This document shows positions 34,029 through 44,611 of a stretch of 64,000 nt of DNA, in pieces (the stretch's first letter is position 1; each line of letters opens with the position of its first letter). The position numbers were made by a program, and so were the translations under genes. The stretch lies in assembly GCA_902543185.1 (NCBI GenBank), contig CACBXB010000006.1, positions 1 to 64,000 on the forward strand, read 5' to 3'. This DNA comes from Paracoccaceae bacterium. GTDB taxonomy: Bacteria > Pseudomonadota > Alphaproteobacteria > Rhodobacterales > Rhodobacteraceae. Under the pieces are notes generated by a model, which was given only the letters and a program-made list of their open reading frames with translations, searched no databases and had not been told where the DNA came from.

Positions 34029-35810
34029 ATGTCAGAGTATAGAGCGCCGCTTCAAGACATGGAATTTATTTTGAACAATGTTTTAGAAGTGCAAAATTCA
34101 AAAATCCCGGGATATAAAGATCTGGATAATGAATTTCTGGTTAGTATTTTAAAAGAAGCAGGTAAAATTTGTTCTGATGTTCTGTTTCCTTTAAATCATA
34201 TTGGAGATAGTGAAGGCTGCGTATTAGAGAACGGAGTGGTAAGAACTCCGAGTGGCTTTAAAGAAGCTTTTAAAAAAATCCGTGAAGACGGATGGACAAC
34301 TATTGATTGCGATACAGAATATGGAGGACAAGGCCTTCCATATATTTTGGGTACTGCTGTGGGCGAAATGATAGCATCTTCTAATATGGCCTTTGGGATG
34401 TATCATGGACTTACTCATGGAGCATATTCAGCGATCCATAGCCACGGCACAGATCAACAAAAATCAGAATATTTACCCAAATTAGTAACCTGTGAGTGGA
34501 CTGGGACAATGAACCTTACCGAACCTCACTGCGGCACTGACTTGGGTTTAATGCGAACAAAAGCTGTACCGCAGGGTGATGGAACTTTTAAAATCACTGG
34601 TCAAAAAATATTTATATCCGCCGGAGATCATGATTTATCTGAAAATATAATTCATTTGGTGTTGGCTAAAATACCTGGCGGTCCTGAAGGTGTAAAAGGC
34701 ATTTCTATGTTTATTGTGCCGAAAATTTTAGTCAAAGAAGATGGGACATTAGGGGAACGTAATTCTTTATCTGTCGGGAAGATAGAAGATAAGATGGGTA
34801 TCCATGGAAATTCTACTTGTGTGATGAATTATGATGAAGCGACAGGTTTTTTAATTGGAGCTGAACACAAGGGAATGCGTGCTATGTTCACAATGATGAA
34901 TGAAGCTAGGCTGGGTGTCGGCTTGCAGGGATACTCACAGGCTGAAGTGGCTTTTCAAAATGCTGCTACTTATTCCAAAGAGCGCCTTCAAGGAAAAAAT
35001 CTTTTCGGTAAGATTAATAAAGAAACTCCAGCAGATCCAATAATTGTTCACCCAGACATTCGAAGAAGCCTGATGGATCAAAAAAGTTTTGTCGAAGGGG
35101 CTCGCGCTTTTACTTACTGGGGTGCTCAATTAATAGACGCAGCTTCACGTTCAGATGATCAGTCTGCTAACGGATTAATAAGTTTGCTCACACCAGTTAT
35201 TAAAGGTTTTTTGACAGATAAAGGCTTTGAAATGACTGTACAGGCACAGCAAATTTTTGGTGGGCATGGCTATATTGAAGAATGGGGTATGTCACAATAC
35301 GTCCGCGACGCCCGGATTGCTATGATTTATGAGGGTGCCAATGGAATACAAGCTTTAGATTTAGTTGGAAGAAAACTACCTCAAGATAATGGAAAATATA
35401 TTTTAGAATTCCTTGGACTTATTTCTAAATTTATTAAAGAAAATAAAGAGTTAGATTCAGGTTTTCAAACGGAATTTCTTGACCCTCTTTCACAAGCTGT
35501 TTCCGATTTGCAATCTGCCGGAGAATACTTTTTGAGAAGTGGGCAAAAAAACCCATTAAATGTTTTAGCAGGTTCAAGTGATTTCATGCACCTATTTGGT
35601 CATGTGTGTTTAGGCTTCATGTGGGCAAGAATGGCTAAATCATCACTTAACTGTCTGTCATCTGATTTGGATGACGCAGCGTTTTATGAGACAAAACTGA
35701 AAACGGGTAGATATTACATGAAGCGGCACCTGCCAACAACTTCACTACACCTAACCCGCATCAAATCTGGAGCAGAGTGCGTCATGGCCCTTGAGCCAGA
35801 GGCCTTTTAA
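34029..35810 (+). CDS. Acyl-CoA dehydrogenase, large (FadE/DmdC-like)
   Basis: The 593-residue acyl-CoA dehydrogenase has an N-terminal extra helix region ([20 protein letters not shown]) and the flavin core ([20 protein letters not shown]). The catalytic Glu is in the MCAD position ([20 protein letters not shown], about 434-453), and a C-terminal extra domain covers about 465-593. This long form includes fatty-acyl-CoA dehydrogenases and DmdC-type methylmercaptopropionyl-CoA dehydrogenases; sequence alone does not decide. It is the first enzyme gene of the operon, after the MerR pair. Confidence 0.92.
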   Translation: MSEYRAPLQDMEFILNNVLEVQNSKIPGYKDLDNEFLVSILKEAGKICSDVLFPLNHIGDSEGCVLENGVVRTPSGFKEAFKKIREDGWTTIDCDTEYGGQGLPYILGTAVGEMIASSNMAFGMYHGLTHGAYSAIHSHGTDQQKSEYLPKLVTCEWTGTMNLTEPHCGTDLGLMRTKAVPQGDGTFKITGQKIFISAGDHDLSENIIHLVLAKIPGGPEGVKGISMFIVPKILVKEDGTLGERNSLSVGKIEDKMGIHGNSTCVMNYDEATGFLIGAEHKGMRAMFTMMNEARLGVGLQGYSQAEVAFQNAATYSKERLQGKNLFGKINKETPADPIIVHPDIRRSLMDQKSFVEGARAFTYWGAQLIDAASRSDDQSANGLISLLTPVIKGFLTDKGFEMTVQAQQIFGGHGYIEEWGMSQYVRDARIAMIYEGANGIQALDLVGRKLPQDNGKYILEFLGLISKFIKENKELDSGFQTEFLDPLSQAVSDLQSAGEYFLRSGQKNPLNVLAGSSDFMHLFGHVCLGFMWARMAKSSLNCLSSDLDDAAFYETKLKTGRYYMKRHLPTTSLHLTRIKSGAECVMALEPEAF

Positions 35811-35825
35811 TTCGAGGATATTGAG

Positions 35826-36983
35826 ATGAGCTTATCGAACTGGATGACTGAAGAACATCAAATGTTGGAGTCTATGACATCAAAATTTATCGCCGAGGAG
35901 TGGAGCCCACAATTCGAGCGGTGGAGAAAGCAAGGCGAAATGGACCGTTCAACATGGCAGCAGGCAGCTGAACTCGGTTTGCTATGTCCATCAATTCCTG
36001 AAGAATATGGCGGTGTTGGTGGGGATTTTGGCCATGAGGCTGTAATTTTAATGGCTGCCAGCCGCGCAAATCTTGCCAGTTGGGGGCATGGAATTCATTC
36101 TGGCATAGTTGCTCACTATGTTCTTGCTTATGGAACAAGCGATCAAAAAAAACGATGGTTACCTAAGATGGTAAGCGGAGAATTAGTTGGCGCTTTAGCA
36201 ATGACTGAGCCATCAGGGGGATCTGATGTACAATCTATAAAAACGCGCGCACTAAAAGAAGGAAATTCTTACAGATTAAATGGCCAGAAAACTTTCATAA
36301 CCAATGGCCAACATGCGAATTTGGTAATTGTTGCCGCTAAAACAAATCCAGCAGAAAAATCAAAAGGAACGTCTTTAGTTGTTGTTGAAACCGATAACGC
36401 AGAAGGTTTTTCTAGAGGGCGGAACTTAGAAAAAATTGGTACACATGCTAATGATACATCCGAGCTATTTTTCGAAAATGTAGAGGTACCTCCAGAGAAT
36501 ATTTTAGGAGCCGAAGAGGGGCAAGGATTCTATCAAATGATGGCTCAACTTCCGCAAGAAAGACTAATAATTGGATGTGGCGCAGTTGGCGCGATGGAAG
36601 GCGCAGTAGAACGAACAATAGAATATTGCAACGAGAGGGAAGCCTTTGGCGGTCCAATTATGCAATTCCAAAATACACGTTTCAAGCTAGCTGAATGTCA
36701 AACTAAGACCACCGTAGCTCGCGCATTTTTGGATAATTGTATCGAAGAACATTTGCTTGGAAAACTTACGGTAGAAAAAGCAGCTATGGCTAAATACTGG
36801 CTTTCTGATACGCAAGGTGAAGTTTTAGATGAATGTCTCCAATTGCATGGTGGTTATGGCTATATGCAAGAATATGACATAGCAGAGATGTGGACCGACG
36901 CACGGGTTCAACGTATCTACGGAGGTACAAATGAAGTCATGAAAGAGTTAATCTCGAGGAAATTTAGTAAAGCAAGATTTTAA
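35826..36983 (+). CDS. Acyl-CoA dehydrogenase, LCAD/isovaleryl type
   Basis: The 385-residue flavoprotein has [15 protein letters not shown] (about 125-139) and ends with [17 protein letters not shown]. At the MCAD catalytic Glu position it has Gly (YGGTNE). A Glu is present instead in [23 protein letters not shown] (about 257-279, quoted in part elsewhere), where long-chain and isovaleryl-CoA dehydrogenases keep their base. It therefore probably handles longer or branched acyl-CoA, complementing the first dehydrogenase. It is 15 nt downstream of that gene. Confidence 0.92.
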   Translation: MSLSNWMTEEHQMLESMTSKFIAEEWSPQFERWRKQGEMDRSTWQQAAELGLLCPSIPEEYGGVGGDFGHEAVILMAASRANLASWGHGIHSGIVAHYVLAYGTSDQKKRWLPKMVSGELVGALAMTEPSGGSDVQSIKTRALKEGNSYRLNGQKTFITNGQHANLVIVAAKTNPAEKSKGTSLVVVETDNAEGFSRGRNLEKIGTHANDTSELFFENVEVPPENILGAEEGQGFYQMMAQLPQERLIIGCGAVGAMEGAVERTIEYCNEREAFGGPIMQFQNTRFKLAECQTKTTVARAFLDNCIEEHLLGKLTVEKAAMAKYWLSDTQGEVLDECLQLHGGYGYMQEYDIAEMWTDARVQRIYGGTNEVMKELISRKFSKARF

Positions 36984-36995
36984 GCTAGGAATATT

Positions 36996-37628
36996 ATGAA
37001 ATTATATTGTTTTGGAGAAAGTGGCCATTCATATAAAGCTGCACTTGCACTGCAACTCGCAGACATAGATTGGACACCAATATTTGTTGATTTTTTCAAT
37101 GGGGAAACGCGGAGTGACCAGTATCGAAATCAGGTCAACGAAATGGGCGAAGCGCCTGTTTTGGTAGATGGAGATATAAAGTTAACCCAATCAGGGGTAA
37201 TACAGAATTACCTTTATAATAGAACAGGAAAACATGGCGGTAAAGACGAGGCAGAAAAATTAGAAATTCTTCGATGGATTTTGTGGGATAACCACAAATT
37301 ATCTTCTTTTGCAGGTAATACGAGATTTTTGATGAATTTTTTTCCTAAAGATAAACGCCCCCAACCAGTTATTGATTTTAACCTAGCGCGTTTGAAGAGC
37401 TCATATGGAATTCTTGAGAACGCTTTAACTGATAAAGATTTTCTCGTTGGAAATAACATCAGTCATGCAGATATGACATGTTGTGCCTATCTGTATTATC
37501 CAGAACCATTTGGCTTTGAACGTGATGATTGGCCCAATATAGATAGATGGCTTGGAAATATATCGACGACACCTGGTTGGCGGCACCCCTATGATTTAAT
37601 GCCAGGAAATCCATCTGAACGAGCTTGA
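36996..37628 (+). CDS. Glutathione S-transferase family protein
   Basis: The 210-residue protein has an N-terminal thioredoxin-like domain (MKLYCFGESGHSYKAALALQ; EAPVLVDGDIKLTQSGVIQNYL, about 52-73) and a C-terminal helical domain (ILENALTDKDFLVGNNISHAD; YPEPFGFERDDWPNIDRWLG). Substrate unknown. It sits inside the acyl-CoA operon, 12 nt from the dehydrogenase and 9 nt from the thiolase. This arrangement recurs in Rhodobacterales as I recall, and suggests a role with reactive enoyl-CoA or aldehyde by-products. Confidence 0.88.
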   Translation: MKLYCFGESGHSYKAALALQLADIDWTPIFVDFFNGETRSDQYRNQVNEMGEAPVLVDGDIKLTQSGVIQNYLYNRTGKHGGKDEAEKLEILRWILWDNHKLSSFAGNTRFLMNFFPKDKRPQPVIDFNLARLKSSYGILENALTDKDFLVGNNISHADMTCCAYLYYPEPFGFERDDWPNIDRWLGNISTTPGWRHPYDLMPGNPSERA

Positions 37629-37637
37629 GGGAAGAAA

Positions 37638-38849
37638 ATGAAAGAAGTATATATTTATGACTCAATCCGAACACCACGCGGTAAAGGCCGCAAAGATGGT
37701 GCTTTGCATGAGGTTAGCGCTCTTAGTCTTTCTGTTACTGCGATAGATGCAATCGTATCTCGCAATGGATTGGAAGGGCACGCAATAGAAGATGTAATAT
37801 GGGGAAATGTAACTCAAGTCGGGGAACAGGGAGCATGCCTGGCCCGAACTGCAGTTTTAGCATCGCAATTAGACGAATCTATTCCTGGACTTTCCATAAA
37901 TCGGTTCTGCGCTTCTGGGTTAGAGTCAGTAAACCTAGCTGCCAACCAAATAGCTGGAGGCTCAGGCGATAGCTATATTGCAGGTGGGGTAGAAAGCATG
38001 AGCCGTACGCCCATGATGAGCGACGGAGGTGCAGTTGGTGTTGATCCATCATTTACATTTGACAATTATTTTGTCCCGCAAGGAATTGGCGCCGACATAA
38101 TTGCCACTGAACACGGGTTCAACAGGGATTCCGTTGATGAGTATGCTGTAGAAAGTCAAAAACGCGCTAAATTGGCGTGGGATGAAAATTATTTTTCAAA
38201 TTCTATTGTGCCAGTACGAGATGTTAATGGCTTATTGATTTTAGATAAAGACGAATACATGAGGCCCAATACTGATATGCAAACATTAGGAGCGCTAAAA
38301 CCGGCATTTAAGGAGCAAGGGGAACTAATGCCTGGCTTTGATAAGGTAGCAATTATGAAATATCCTCATTTAGAAAAGATAGATCATGTTCACCATGCAG
38401 GAAACAGCTCAGGAATTGTTGACGGCTCAGCAGCTATTTTACTAGGTAATGAAGAATTTGGAGAAAAATGGGGACTAAAAGCGAGAGCAAGAATTAGAGG
38501 TACTGCGAAAATAGGAACAGATCCGACAATTATGCTCACCGGTCCTATTAATGCCACGGAAAAAGTTTTGACAGATAATAAACTCAGCATAAAAGATATT
38601 GACCTTTTTGAAGTCAATGAAGCTTTCGCCTCAGTAGCTCTTCTATTTTTACAAGCATTTGATATCGACAGTGCAAAGGTGAACCCCAATGGTGGTGCAA
38701 TAGCCATGGGACACCCCTTGGGAGCGACGGGAACGATGATTTTAGGCACCTTGCTGGATGAGCTTGAAAGAACTGATAAAGAACTTGGCCTTGCCACTCT
38801 TTGCGTTGCATCTGGGATGGGTGCCGCAACCGTAATTGAGCGGATATAA
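37638..38849 (+). CDS. Acetyl-CoA C-acyltransferase (thiolase)
   Basis: The 403-residue thiolase has the nucleophilic Cys in SINRFCASGLESVNLAANQI (about 86-105), NEAFASVALL (about 330), the His in VNPNGGAIAMGHPLGATG (about 347-364) and the second Cys in LATLCVASGMGAA near the C-terminus. It cleaves 3-ketoacyl-CoA in beta-oxidation. It is 11 nt before the FadB-like gene. Whether it prefers long or short chains is not evident; FadA is the usual label in this operon. Confidence 0.94.
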   Translation: MKEVYIYDSIRTPRGKGRKDGALHEVSALSLSVTAIDAIVSRNGLEGHAIEDVIWGNVTQVGEQGACLARTAVLASQLDESIPGLSINRFCASGLESVNLAANQIAGGSGDSYIAGGVESMSRTPMMSDGGAVGVDPSFTFDNYFVPQGIGADIIATEHGFNRDSVDEYAVESQKRAKLAWDENYFSNSIVPVRDVNGLLILDKDEYMRPNTDMQTLGALKPAFKEQGELMPGFDKVAIMKYPHLEKIDHVHHAGNSSGIVDGSAAILLGNEEFGEKWGLKARARIRGTAKIGTDPTIMLTGPINATEKVLTDNKLSIKDIDLFEVNEAFASVALLFLQAFDIDSAKVNPNGGAIAMGHPLGATGTMILGTLLDELERTDKELGLATLCVASGMGAATVIERI

Positions 38850-38860
38850 GGAAGTTTAAA

Positions 38861-41050
38861 ATGAATTCTGATTTTTCGATAGCTATTGATGATCAAGCAA
38901 TAGCAACAATAACATGGGATTGCGAAAAAAAATCAATGAATGTTCTAAGTTTTGAAGCTCTCGAAACTTTAGAAAAATTAATTGACCAAGTTATTGAGGA
39001 TGAAAATATTGCTGGCTGCATACTGACCAGCGGTAAAAAGGATTTTGCTGCAGGAATGGATCTCAATGTTCTTGCCCAGCTCAAACAAAGTGCCGGAGAA
39101 AACCCGCCTGAAGGAGTTTTTAAAGGTGTAATGAAAATGCATTCCGTTTTGAGGAAAATTGAGCTAGCGGGTATGGATCCTAAAACAAAAAAGGGTGGTA
39201 AACCTATAGTCTCAGTATTGCCAGGTACCGCCTTGGGTATTGGTTTAGAAATTCCTTTATCAACTCATAGGATATTTGCAGCAAATAATTCAAAAGCGAA
39301 AATTGGATTACCTGAAATTCTTATTGGCCTTTTTCCAGGAGCCGGAGGAACAACTAGATTAGTAAGAAAGCTTGGGGCAATGGCTGCTTCTACTTATTTG
39401 TTAGAGGGTAAAACAGTAGCGCCTACTAAAGCTCAGGTAGCAGGAATTATTGATCAAGTTGAAGAAAATCCTATGAACGCGGCTCGTGAATGGGTCCTTA
39501 ATGCTAAGGAAGCTGACTTAGTTAAGCCTTGGGATCAAAAAGGATACAAAATTCCTGGTGGAACACCTTATACTCCGAATGGCTTTATGACTTTTGTTGG
39601 TGCATCAGCGATGGTCAACGGGAAAACGCAAGGAGCTTTCCCAGCGGCAAAAGCATTATTGAGTGCAGTTTATGAAGGTGCCCTAGTTCCTTTTGATTTA
39701 GCACTGAAAGTAGAAGCAAGATGGTTTACAAATGTAATAATGAATCCATCGTCTTCAGCAATGATTAGAAGTTTATTTATCAATAAATCAGCCCTGGAAA
39801 AAGGGGCCGTAAGGCCGAAAGATATTAGTGATCAATCTGTTAAGAAACTCGGAGTTCTAGGAGCTGGAATGATGGGAGCAGGGATCGCTTTGGTTTCTGC
39901 TCAAGCAGGTATTGAAGTTGTATTGATAGATCAAAAACAAGAGGCAGCCGATAGAGGGAAAGACTTTGCTAAGAAGCATTTAGACAAAGGTATAAAATTA
40001 GGAAAAACTACTCAGGAACAAAAAGAAAGTGTCTTATCAAATATTTCACCGACCAATAATTTAAATTTACTGTCAGACGTTGATTTAATTTTAGAAGCAG
40101 TTTTTGAAGATCCAAAAATCAAGGCTGAGATAACTCAAGAAGTAGAGGGTATAATTCAGAAACAATGCATTTTTGCATCCAACACTTCTACATTGCCCAT
40201 AACAGATTTGGCCAAAGCCTCTTCTAGGCCCGATCAATTTATAGGGATCCACTTTTTTAGCCCTGTTGAGAAAATGCGATTAGTAGAAATCATTCGAGGT
40301 AAAGAAACAAATAATACAGCTGTTGCAAAAGCGTTAGATTTTGTAAGACAAATTAAGAAAACACCTATTGTTGTGAACGATGCTAGGTTTTTTTATGCAA
40401 ACAGATGTATCATCCCATATATCAACGAAGGGATTAGAATGGTCGCTGAGGGTATCCCGCCAGCTATGATCAATAATGCGGCGCAGATGCTTGGTTTTCC
40501 TGTAGGGCCTATTCAACTTGTCGATGAAACTTCAATTGATCTTGGTGCCAAAATAGCCAGAGCCACAAAAGCAGCGATGGGGAATGACTATCCAGACGAC
40601 GCTGTAGATGAAGTTATATTTTGGATGGAAGAAAATGGTAGACTAGGTCGAAAATCAAAGGCAGGTTTTTTCGATTATGACGAGAAGGGAAAACGAACTG
40701 GTTACTGGCAAGGTTTGAAAGAAAAATACCCTCATTCAAAAAAACAACCAAGCCTTCAGGATGTTCAACATCGACTGATGTTTGTTCAGGTGCTTGAAGC
40801 GGTTCGAGCTTTAGAAGAAGGCGTTTTAATGGACATTCGCGAAGGTGATGTTGGGGCAATTTTAGGTTGGGGCTTTGCACCTTGGTCTGGAGGTCCTCTG
40901 AGCTGGCTGGACATTCTTGGAACTGCATATGCTGCAGAACGATGTAAAGAACTTTCCTCTGTTTACGGAAATAGATTTGAGCCCCCTGCTCTTCTCCTAG
41001 AAATGAGCAAAACGGGAGAAGAATTTTATACCCGATTTGGACTTACTTAA
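38861..41050 (+). CDS. FadB-like enoyl-CoA hydratase/3-hydroxyacyl-CoA dehydrogenase
   Basis: In this 729-residue bifunctional protein, residues about 1-210 are enoyl-CoA hydratase (GMDLNVLAQL; PGTALGIGLEIPLSTHRIFA; GLPEILIGLFPGAGGTTRLV). Residues about 325-510 are the NAD-binding domain (KKLGVLGAGMMGAGIALVSA; IFASNTSTLPITDLA; GIHFFSPVEKMRLVEIIRGK), and about 515-729 the C-terminal dehydrogenase domains. It performs two middle steps of beta-oxidation. It follows the thiolase by 11 nt. The ligase gene after it is 149 nt away and may have its own promoter. Confidence 0.95.
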   Translation: MNSDFSIAIDDQAIATITWDCEKKSMNVLSFEALETLEKLIDQVIEDENIAGCILTSGKKDFAAGMDLNVLAQLKQSAGENPPEGVFKGVMKMHSVLRKIELAGMDPKTKKGGKPIVSVLPGTALGIGLEIPLSTHRIFAANNSKAKIGLPEILIGLFPGAGGTTRLVRKLGAMAASTYLLEGKTVAPTKAQVAGIIDQVEENPMNAAREWVLNAKEADLVKPWDQKGYKIPGGTPYTPNGFMTFVGASAMVNGKTQGAFPAAKALLSAVYEGALVPFDLALKVEARWFTNVIMNPSSSAMIRSLFINKSALEKGAVRPKDISDQSVKKLGVLGAGMMGAGIALVSAQAGIEVVLIDQKQEAADRGKDFAKKHLDKGIKLGKTTQEQKESVLSNISPTNNLNLLSDVDLILEAVFEDPKIKAEITQEVEGIIQKQCIFASNTSTLPITDLAKASSRPDQFIGIHFFSPVEKMRLVEIIRGKETNNTAVAKALDFVRQIKKTPIVVNDARFFYANRCIIPYINEGIRMVAEGIPPAMINNAAQMLGFPVGPIQLVDETSIDLGAKIARATKAAMGNDYPDDAVDEVIFWMEENGRLGRKSKAGFFDYDEKGKRTGYWQGLKEKYPHSKKQPSLQDVQHRLMFVQVLEAVRALEEGVLMDIREGDVGAILGWGFAPWSGGPLSWLDILGTAYAAERCKELSSVYGNRFEPPALLLEMSKTGEEFYTRFGLT

Positions 41051-41199
41051 CTTTTTGAATTTTTAATAAACCTTGAACACTAAAATAAATTTAATTCAAC
41101 AATAGTTATTTTCTTTATGGATTGAGGTTGAAGGACTTCACTTTATATTTGAATTCAGATTATGATTTAGTTGTAAAAAATTTAAATACGGAGATTTTC

Positions 41200-42825
41200 A
41201 TGGGCTGGATGTCTGATGAGTCAGGGCTTGAAAAAAACGAAGCGAATTATGTACCCCTAACACCATTGTCTCATTTAAGACGTGCTTCAACTGTTTTTTC
41301 AGATAGAACTGCTGTAATTTATGGCTCTCACCGAAAAAGTTATTCTGAGTACTACCAGCGCTGTTCCCAACTTGCTAGCGCACTGGAGAAAATTGGAATT
41401 AAGGCCGGTGACGTTGTCGCAACTATTTTACCTAATATTCCTGCTCAAGCTGAAGCACATTTTGGCGTTCCTGCATGTGGAGCAATTTTAAATACAATTA
41501 ATACGCGTCTAGATATTGGTACAATTTCATATATTTTTGAACACGGTGAGGCCAAGGTGGTTTTTGCTGATACGCAATTTCTATCAGTCGTCGAAGCAGC
41601 TATGGAAAAACTTTCTGGCCCGCGCCGACCAACATTAATCGAAGTACCCGATGAATCTGCAGGCTTTCCCGCAACAGAAAAGTACGAAACATATGAAAGT
41701 TTTCTTAGAACCGGAAATGTAGATTTTGATTGGATAATGCCGCAAGATGAGTGGGAAAGTTTAGCTCTAAATTATACATCTGGCACTACTGGAAAGCCTA
41801 AAGGCGTAGTTTATCATCACAGGGGAGCATATTTGATGACGATGGGTACCATCGTTAGCTGGCGGATGACTTTAAACCCAGTATTCATGGCAATTGTACC
41901 ACTTTTTCATTGTAACGGGTGGAATCACACTTGGATGATGCCCGTTCTAGGAGGATCACTTGTATGTTGCAGGGATATTACTTCTCAAGCGATTTATGAT
42001 GCCATAGCTGATGAGAGAGTTCAGTACTTTGGCGGAGCACCTATCGTTTTGAATATGATAGTTAACACAAAGGAGACTGAACGGCGCGACTTTGATCATA
42101 CAGTGGAAGTTTTCACAGCTGGCGCACCACCCGCACCTGCAACTTTGCTTAAAATAGAAAATTTAGGCTTTAACGTTACGCAGGTTTACGGCCTAACAGA
42201 AACTTATGGCCATGTGACGGAATGTTATTGGGAAACTGAGAAATGGTCCGAACTAGAAGGAGAGCAACGCGCTTCTATCAAAGCTAGACAAGGTATAGCT
42301 TTTCCTATGATGGAACACATTACAGTTATGGATCAATCAATGTCTGACGTCCCTAAAGATGGTAAAACACAAGGGGAAATAATGATACGAGGCAATTCAG
42401 TAATGAAAGGGTATTTTAAAAACAAGGAAGCAACTAAAGAAGCATTTGAAGGCGGTTATTTTCATTCAGGAGATATTGCCGTTCATCATCCCGATAGTTA
42501 CATCCAAATTGCTGATAGAGCCAAAGATATAATTATATCGGGTGGTGAAAATGTGAGTTCTGTAGAGGTTGAAGGGTGTCTTATGTCTCATCCAGCTGTT
42601 TCACTCTGCGCAGTTGTTGCAAAACCTGATGAAAAATGGGGGGAAGTTCCCTGCGCATTTGTAGAGCTATTAGATGGAGCAAGAGCGACAGAAGAAGAAC
42701 TTATAAAGTTTTCTAAAGAGAAACTTGCAGGGTTTAAAACACCTAAGAAGGTAATCTTTCAGGAACTTCCCAAAACTAGCACTGGAAAAATACAGAAGTT
42801 TGAACTGCGAAAATCCTTTGGATGA
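41200..42825 (+). CDS. Acyl-CoA synthetase (AMP-binding, FadD/DmdB-like)
   Basis: The 541-residue ANL-family ligase has P-loop NYTSGTTGKPKGVVYHHRGA (about 186-205), VTQVYGLTETYGHVTECYWE, the hinge IADRAKDIIISGGENVSSVE (about 450-469) and the catalytic Lys in LPKTSTGKIQKFELRK near the end. I chose ATG at 41200 (GGAG 7 nt upstream; MGWMSDESGLEKNEANYVPL is the usual N-terminus), not the TTG at 41122. Members activate medium-chain or methylmercaptopropionate-type acids; the substrate is unresolved. It follows the FadB-like gene. Confidence 0.9.
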   Translation: MGWMSDESGLEKNEANYVPLTPLSHLRRASTVFSDRTAVIYGSHRKSYSEYYQRCSQLASALEKIGIKAGDVVATILPNIPAQAEAHFGVPACGAILNTINTRLDIGTISYIFEHGEAKVVFADTQFLSVVEAAMEKLSGPRRPTLIEVPDESAGFPATEKYETYESFLRTGNVDFDWIMPQDEWESLALNYTSGTTGKPKGVVYHHRGAYLMTMGTIVSWRMTLNPVFMAIVPLFHCNGWNHTWMMPVLGGSLVCCRDITSQAIYDAIADERVQYFGGAPIVLNMIVNTKETERRDFDHTVEVFTAGAPPAPATLLKIENLGFNVTQVYGLTETYGHVTECYWETEKWSELEGEQRASIKARQGIAFPMMEHITVMDQSMSDVPKDGKTQGEIMIRGNSVMKGYFKNKEATKEAFEGGYFHSGDIAVHHPDSYIQIADRAKDIIISGGENVSSVEVEGCLMSHPAVSLCAVVAKPDEKWGEVPCAFVELLDGARATEEELIKFSKEKLAGFKTPKKVIFQELPKTSTGKIQKFELRKSFG

Positions 42826-42877
42826 TCAATTGTTATTTACATATTTTTATTAACGCGCGGCAAAATTAAAGTTTTTC

Positions 42878-43897
42878 ATGACCGCACTAGATAAATACCA
42901 GAGAATTGAAGCGTTAGGCCTTTGGCGCAATGACCACGATTCACAACGAAAAGATGTTTTGATCTCAATCGGACAAACAACACTTTTAATAAGCGATATG
43001 CAAGAGCGACCATTAGCTCATTGGTCACTAGCTGCTATCGAGAGATCAAATCCGGGAAACTATCCCGCCATATATCATCCTGATGGCGATCAGGAAGAAA
43101 GCCTAGAATTGAATTTCTCTGAGAAAGAAATGATAGATGCCATAGAAAAATTACGCACTGTCATTGCTCGCCGACGTCCACATCCTGGCAGGTTACGCAC
43201 TGGAATATTTCTAGGAATTTTTTCAATTGTCTTTTTAACTTTAGTTTTTTGGATGCCCAAGGCTGTACGAAATTATACAGCAGAAATTTTACCCGAAGTT
43301 AAACATATTGAGATTGGCAATAAACTTTTTGAACACCTTAAGCGGGTAACCGGACCAGCATGCGAGGCAGATTTTTCGAAAACGTCTCTTAAACATCTTA
43401 GCGAACGATTGTTTGTGGAGAAAACACCGATTTTTATAGTTCCAGATGGAATAAAAACGACCATAAACCTGCCAGGTAATATCTTATTAGCAAACCGAAA
43501 TCTGGTTGAGGATTTTGAAGATCCAGACGTTCTTGCAGGTTATTTAGTTGTAGAAAAGCTACGATCGAAAACTTACAATCCAATTGAAGAATTATTACAA
43601 AATATTAGTTTAATCAGTGCTTTTAGGCTTCTGACAACTGGATTGGTTAACGATGAAACCTTAAGGGACTATGCAGATTATCTCGTAACTAAACCTCAGG
43701 ACATTGTAAAATCATCAGAAATAATAAAAGCATTTAATGACACCAACCTGAGCCTCTTACCATTCGCTAAAGCCGTTGACATTACTGGTGAAGGGTCACT
43801 CGAATTGATTGAAGCTTATGAAATTAAAAACTCACCTGTTGAGACTAGCTTACCTGACGCCAACTGGGTATCACTACAAAATATTTGTACCAATTAA
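42878..43897 (+). CDS. M48-peptidase-like membrane protein lacking HExxH
   Basis: The 339-residue protein has a cytoplasmic N-terminal part (about 1-105), one membrane helix at about 109-128 (GIFLGIFSIVFLTLVFWMPK) and a C-terminal domain outside the membrane. The stretch LPGNILLANRNLVEDFEDPD then VLAGYLVVEKLRSK (about 205-238) follows the order of M48 metalloproteases. VVEKL occupies the place of the zinc-binding HExxH, so protease activity is unlikely. WVSLQNICTN ends the protein. Function unknown. It stands alone, convergent with upp. Confidence 0.72.
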   Translation: MTALDKYQRIEALGLWRNDHDSQRKDVLISIGQTTLLISDMQERPLAHWSLAAIERSNPGNYPAIYHPDGDQEESLELNFSEKEMIDAIEKLRTVIARRRPHPGRLRTGIFLGIFSIVFLTLVFWMPKAVRNYTAEILPEVKHIEIGNKLFEHLKRVTGPACEADFSKTSLKHLSERLFVEKTPIFIVPDGIKTTINLPGNILLANRNLVEDFEDPDVLAGYLVVEKLRSKTYNPIEELLQNISLISAFRLLTTGLVNDETLRDYADYLVTKPQDIVKSSEIIKAFNDTNLSLLPFAKAVDITGEGSLELIEAYEIKNSPVETSLPDANWVSLQNICTN

Positions 43898-43942
43898 CTA
43901 TGCTGGTTTATTACCAAATGATTTCTTGAAAAGAATACTAAC

Positions 43943-44575
43943 TTATTTCGTGCCATACATTCTATCTCCGGCATCTCCTAAACCGGGCACAATATAACCA
44001 TTTGAATTAAGATGGCTATCCACAGCAGCGGTCACAATCGGGACATCAGGATGCGCCTCCTCCATTCGCTTTATACCTTCTGGTGCCGCTAATAAGCAAA
44101 GAAACCTGATATTTTTTGCACCAGACTTTTTAAGTAATTCTATAGCCGCAGCAGACGAGTTTCCCGTTGCCAACATCGGATCAACCGCAATTACCATACG
44201 GTTTTCTAATCCATGAGGAACCTTGTAATAATATTGTACAGGTTGGAGAGTTTCTTCATCTCTGTATAGCCCTACAAAACCAACTCTAGCTGACGGAACC
44301 AACTCCAAAACACCGTCTAGAAGCCCGTTTCCAGCGCGTAGAATTGAAATTAATGCTAACTTCTTTCCATCGAGTGTTGGTGCATCCATCTCTTCAATAG
44401 GGGTTTCTATTCGTCTTGTAGTCATAGGTAAATTTCTAGTAATTTCATAAGCTAAAAATTGACTTATTTCCCTTAGAAGCTGTCTAAACTCTACCGTTGA
44501 AGTCGTCTTTTTTCTCATTAGTGTAAGTTTATGTTGTACCAGTGGATGATCAACGACAGTAAGATGTTGTACCAT
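43943..44575 (-). CDS. upp: Uracil phosphoribosyltransferase
   Basis: The 210-residue enzyme begins [20 protein letters not shown] and has [20 protein letters not shown] (about 73-92), the PRPP loop [20 protein letters not shown] (about 125-144) and the uracil-binding C-terminus [20 protein letters not shown]. It salvages uracil to UMP. It is the last gene of the minus-strand salvage operon, 36 nt after deoB. Confidence 0.97.
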   Translation of the reverse strand: MVQHLTVVDHPLVQHKLTLMRKKTTSTVEFRQLLREISQFLAYEITRNLPMTTRRIETPIEEMDAPTLDGKKLALISILRAGNGLLDGVLELVPSARVGFVGLYRDEETLQPVQYYYKVPHGLENRMVIAVDPMLATGNSSAAAIELLKKSGAKNIRFLCLLAAPEGIKRMEEAHPDVPIVTAAVDSHLNSNGYIVPGLGDAGDRMYGTK

Positions 44576-44611
44576 ATTCTACCTTTCTAAATTCATTAAT
44601 TTAGAGTGATG

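Noticed and set aside
41122-41199. longer N-terminus of the acyl-CoA ligase from TTG at 41122
   Set aside because: The extra 26 residues do not resemble the family, while ATG at 41200 has GGAG at proper spacing.
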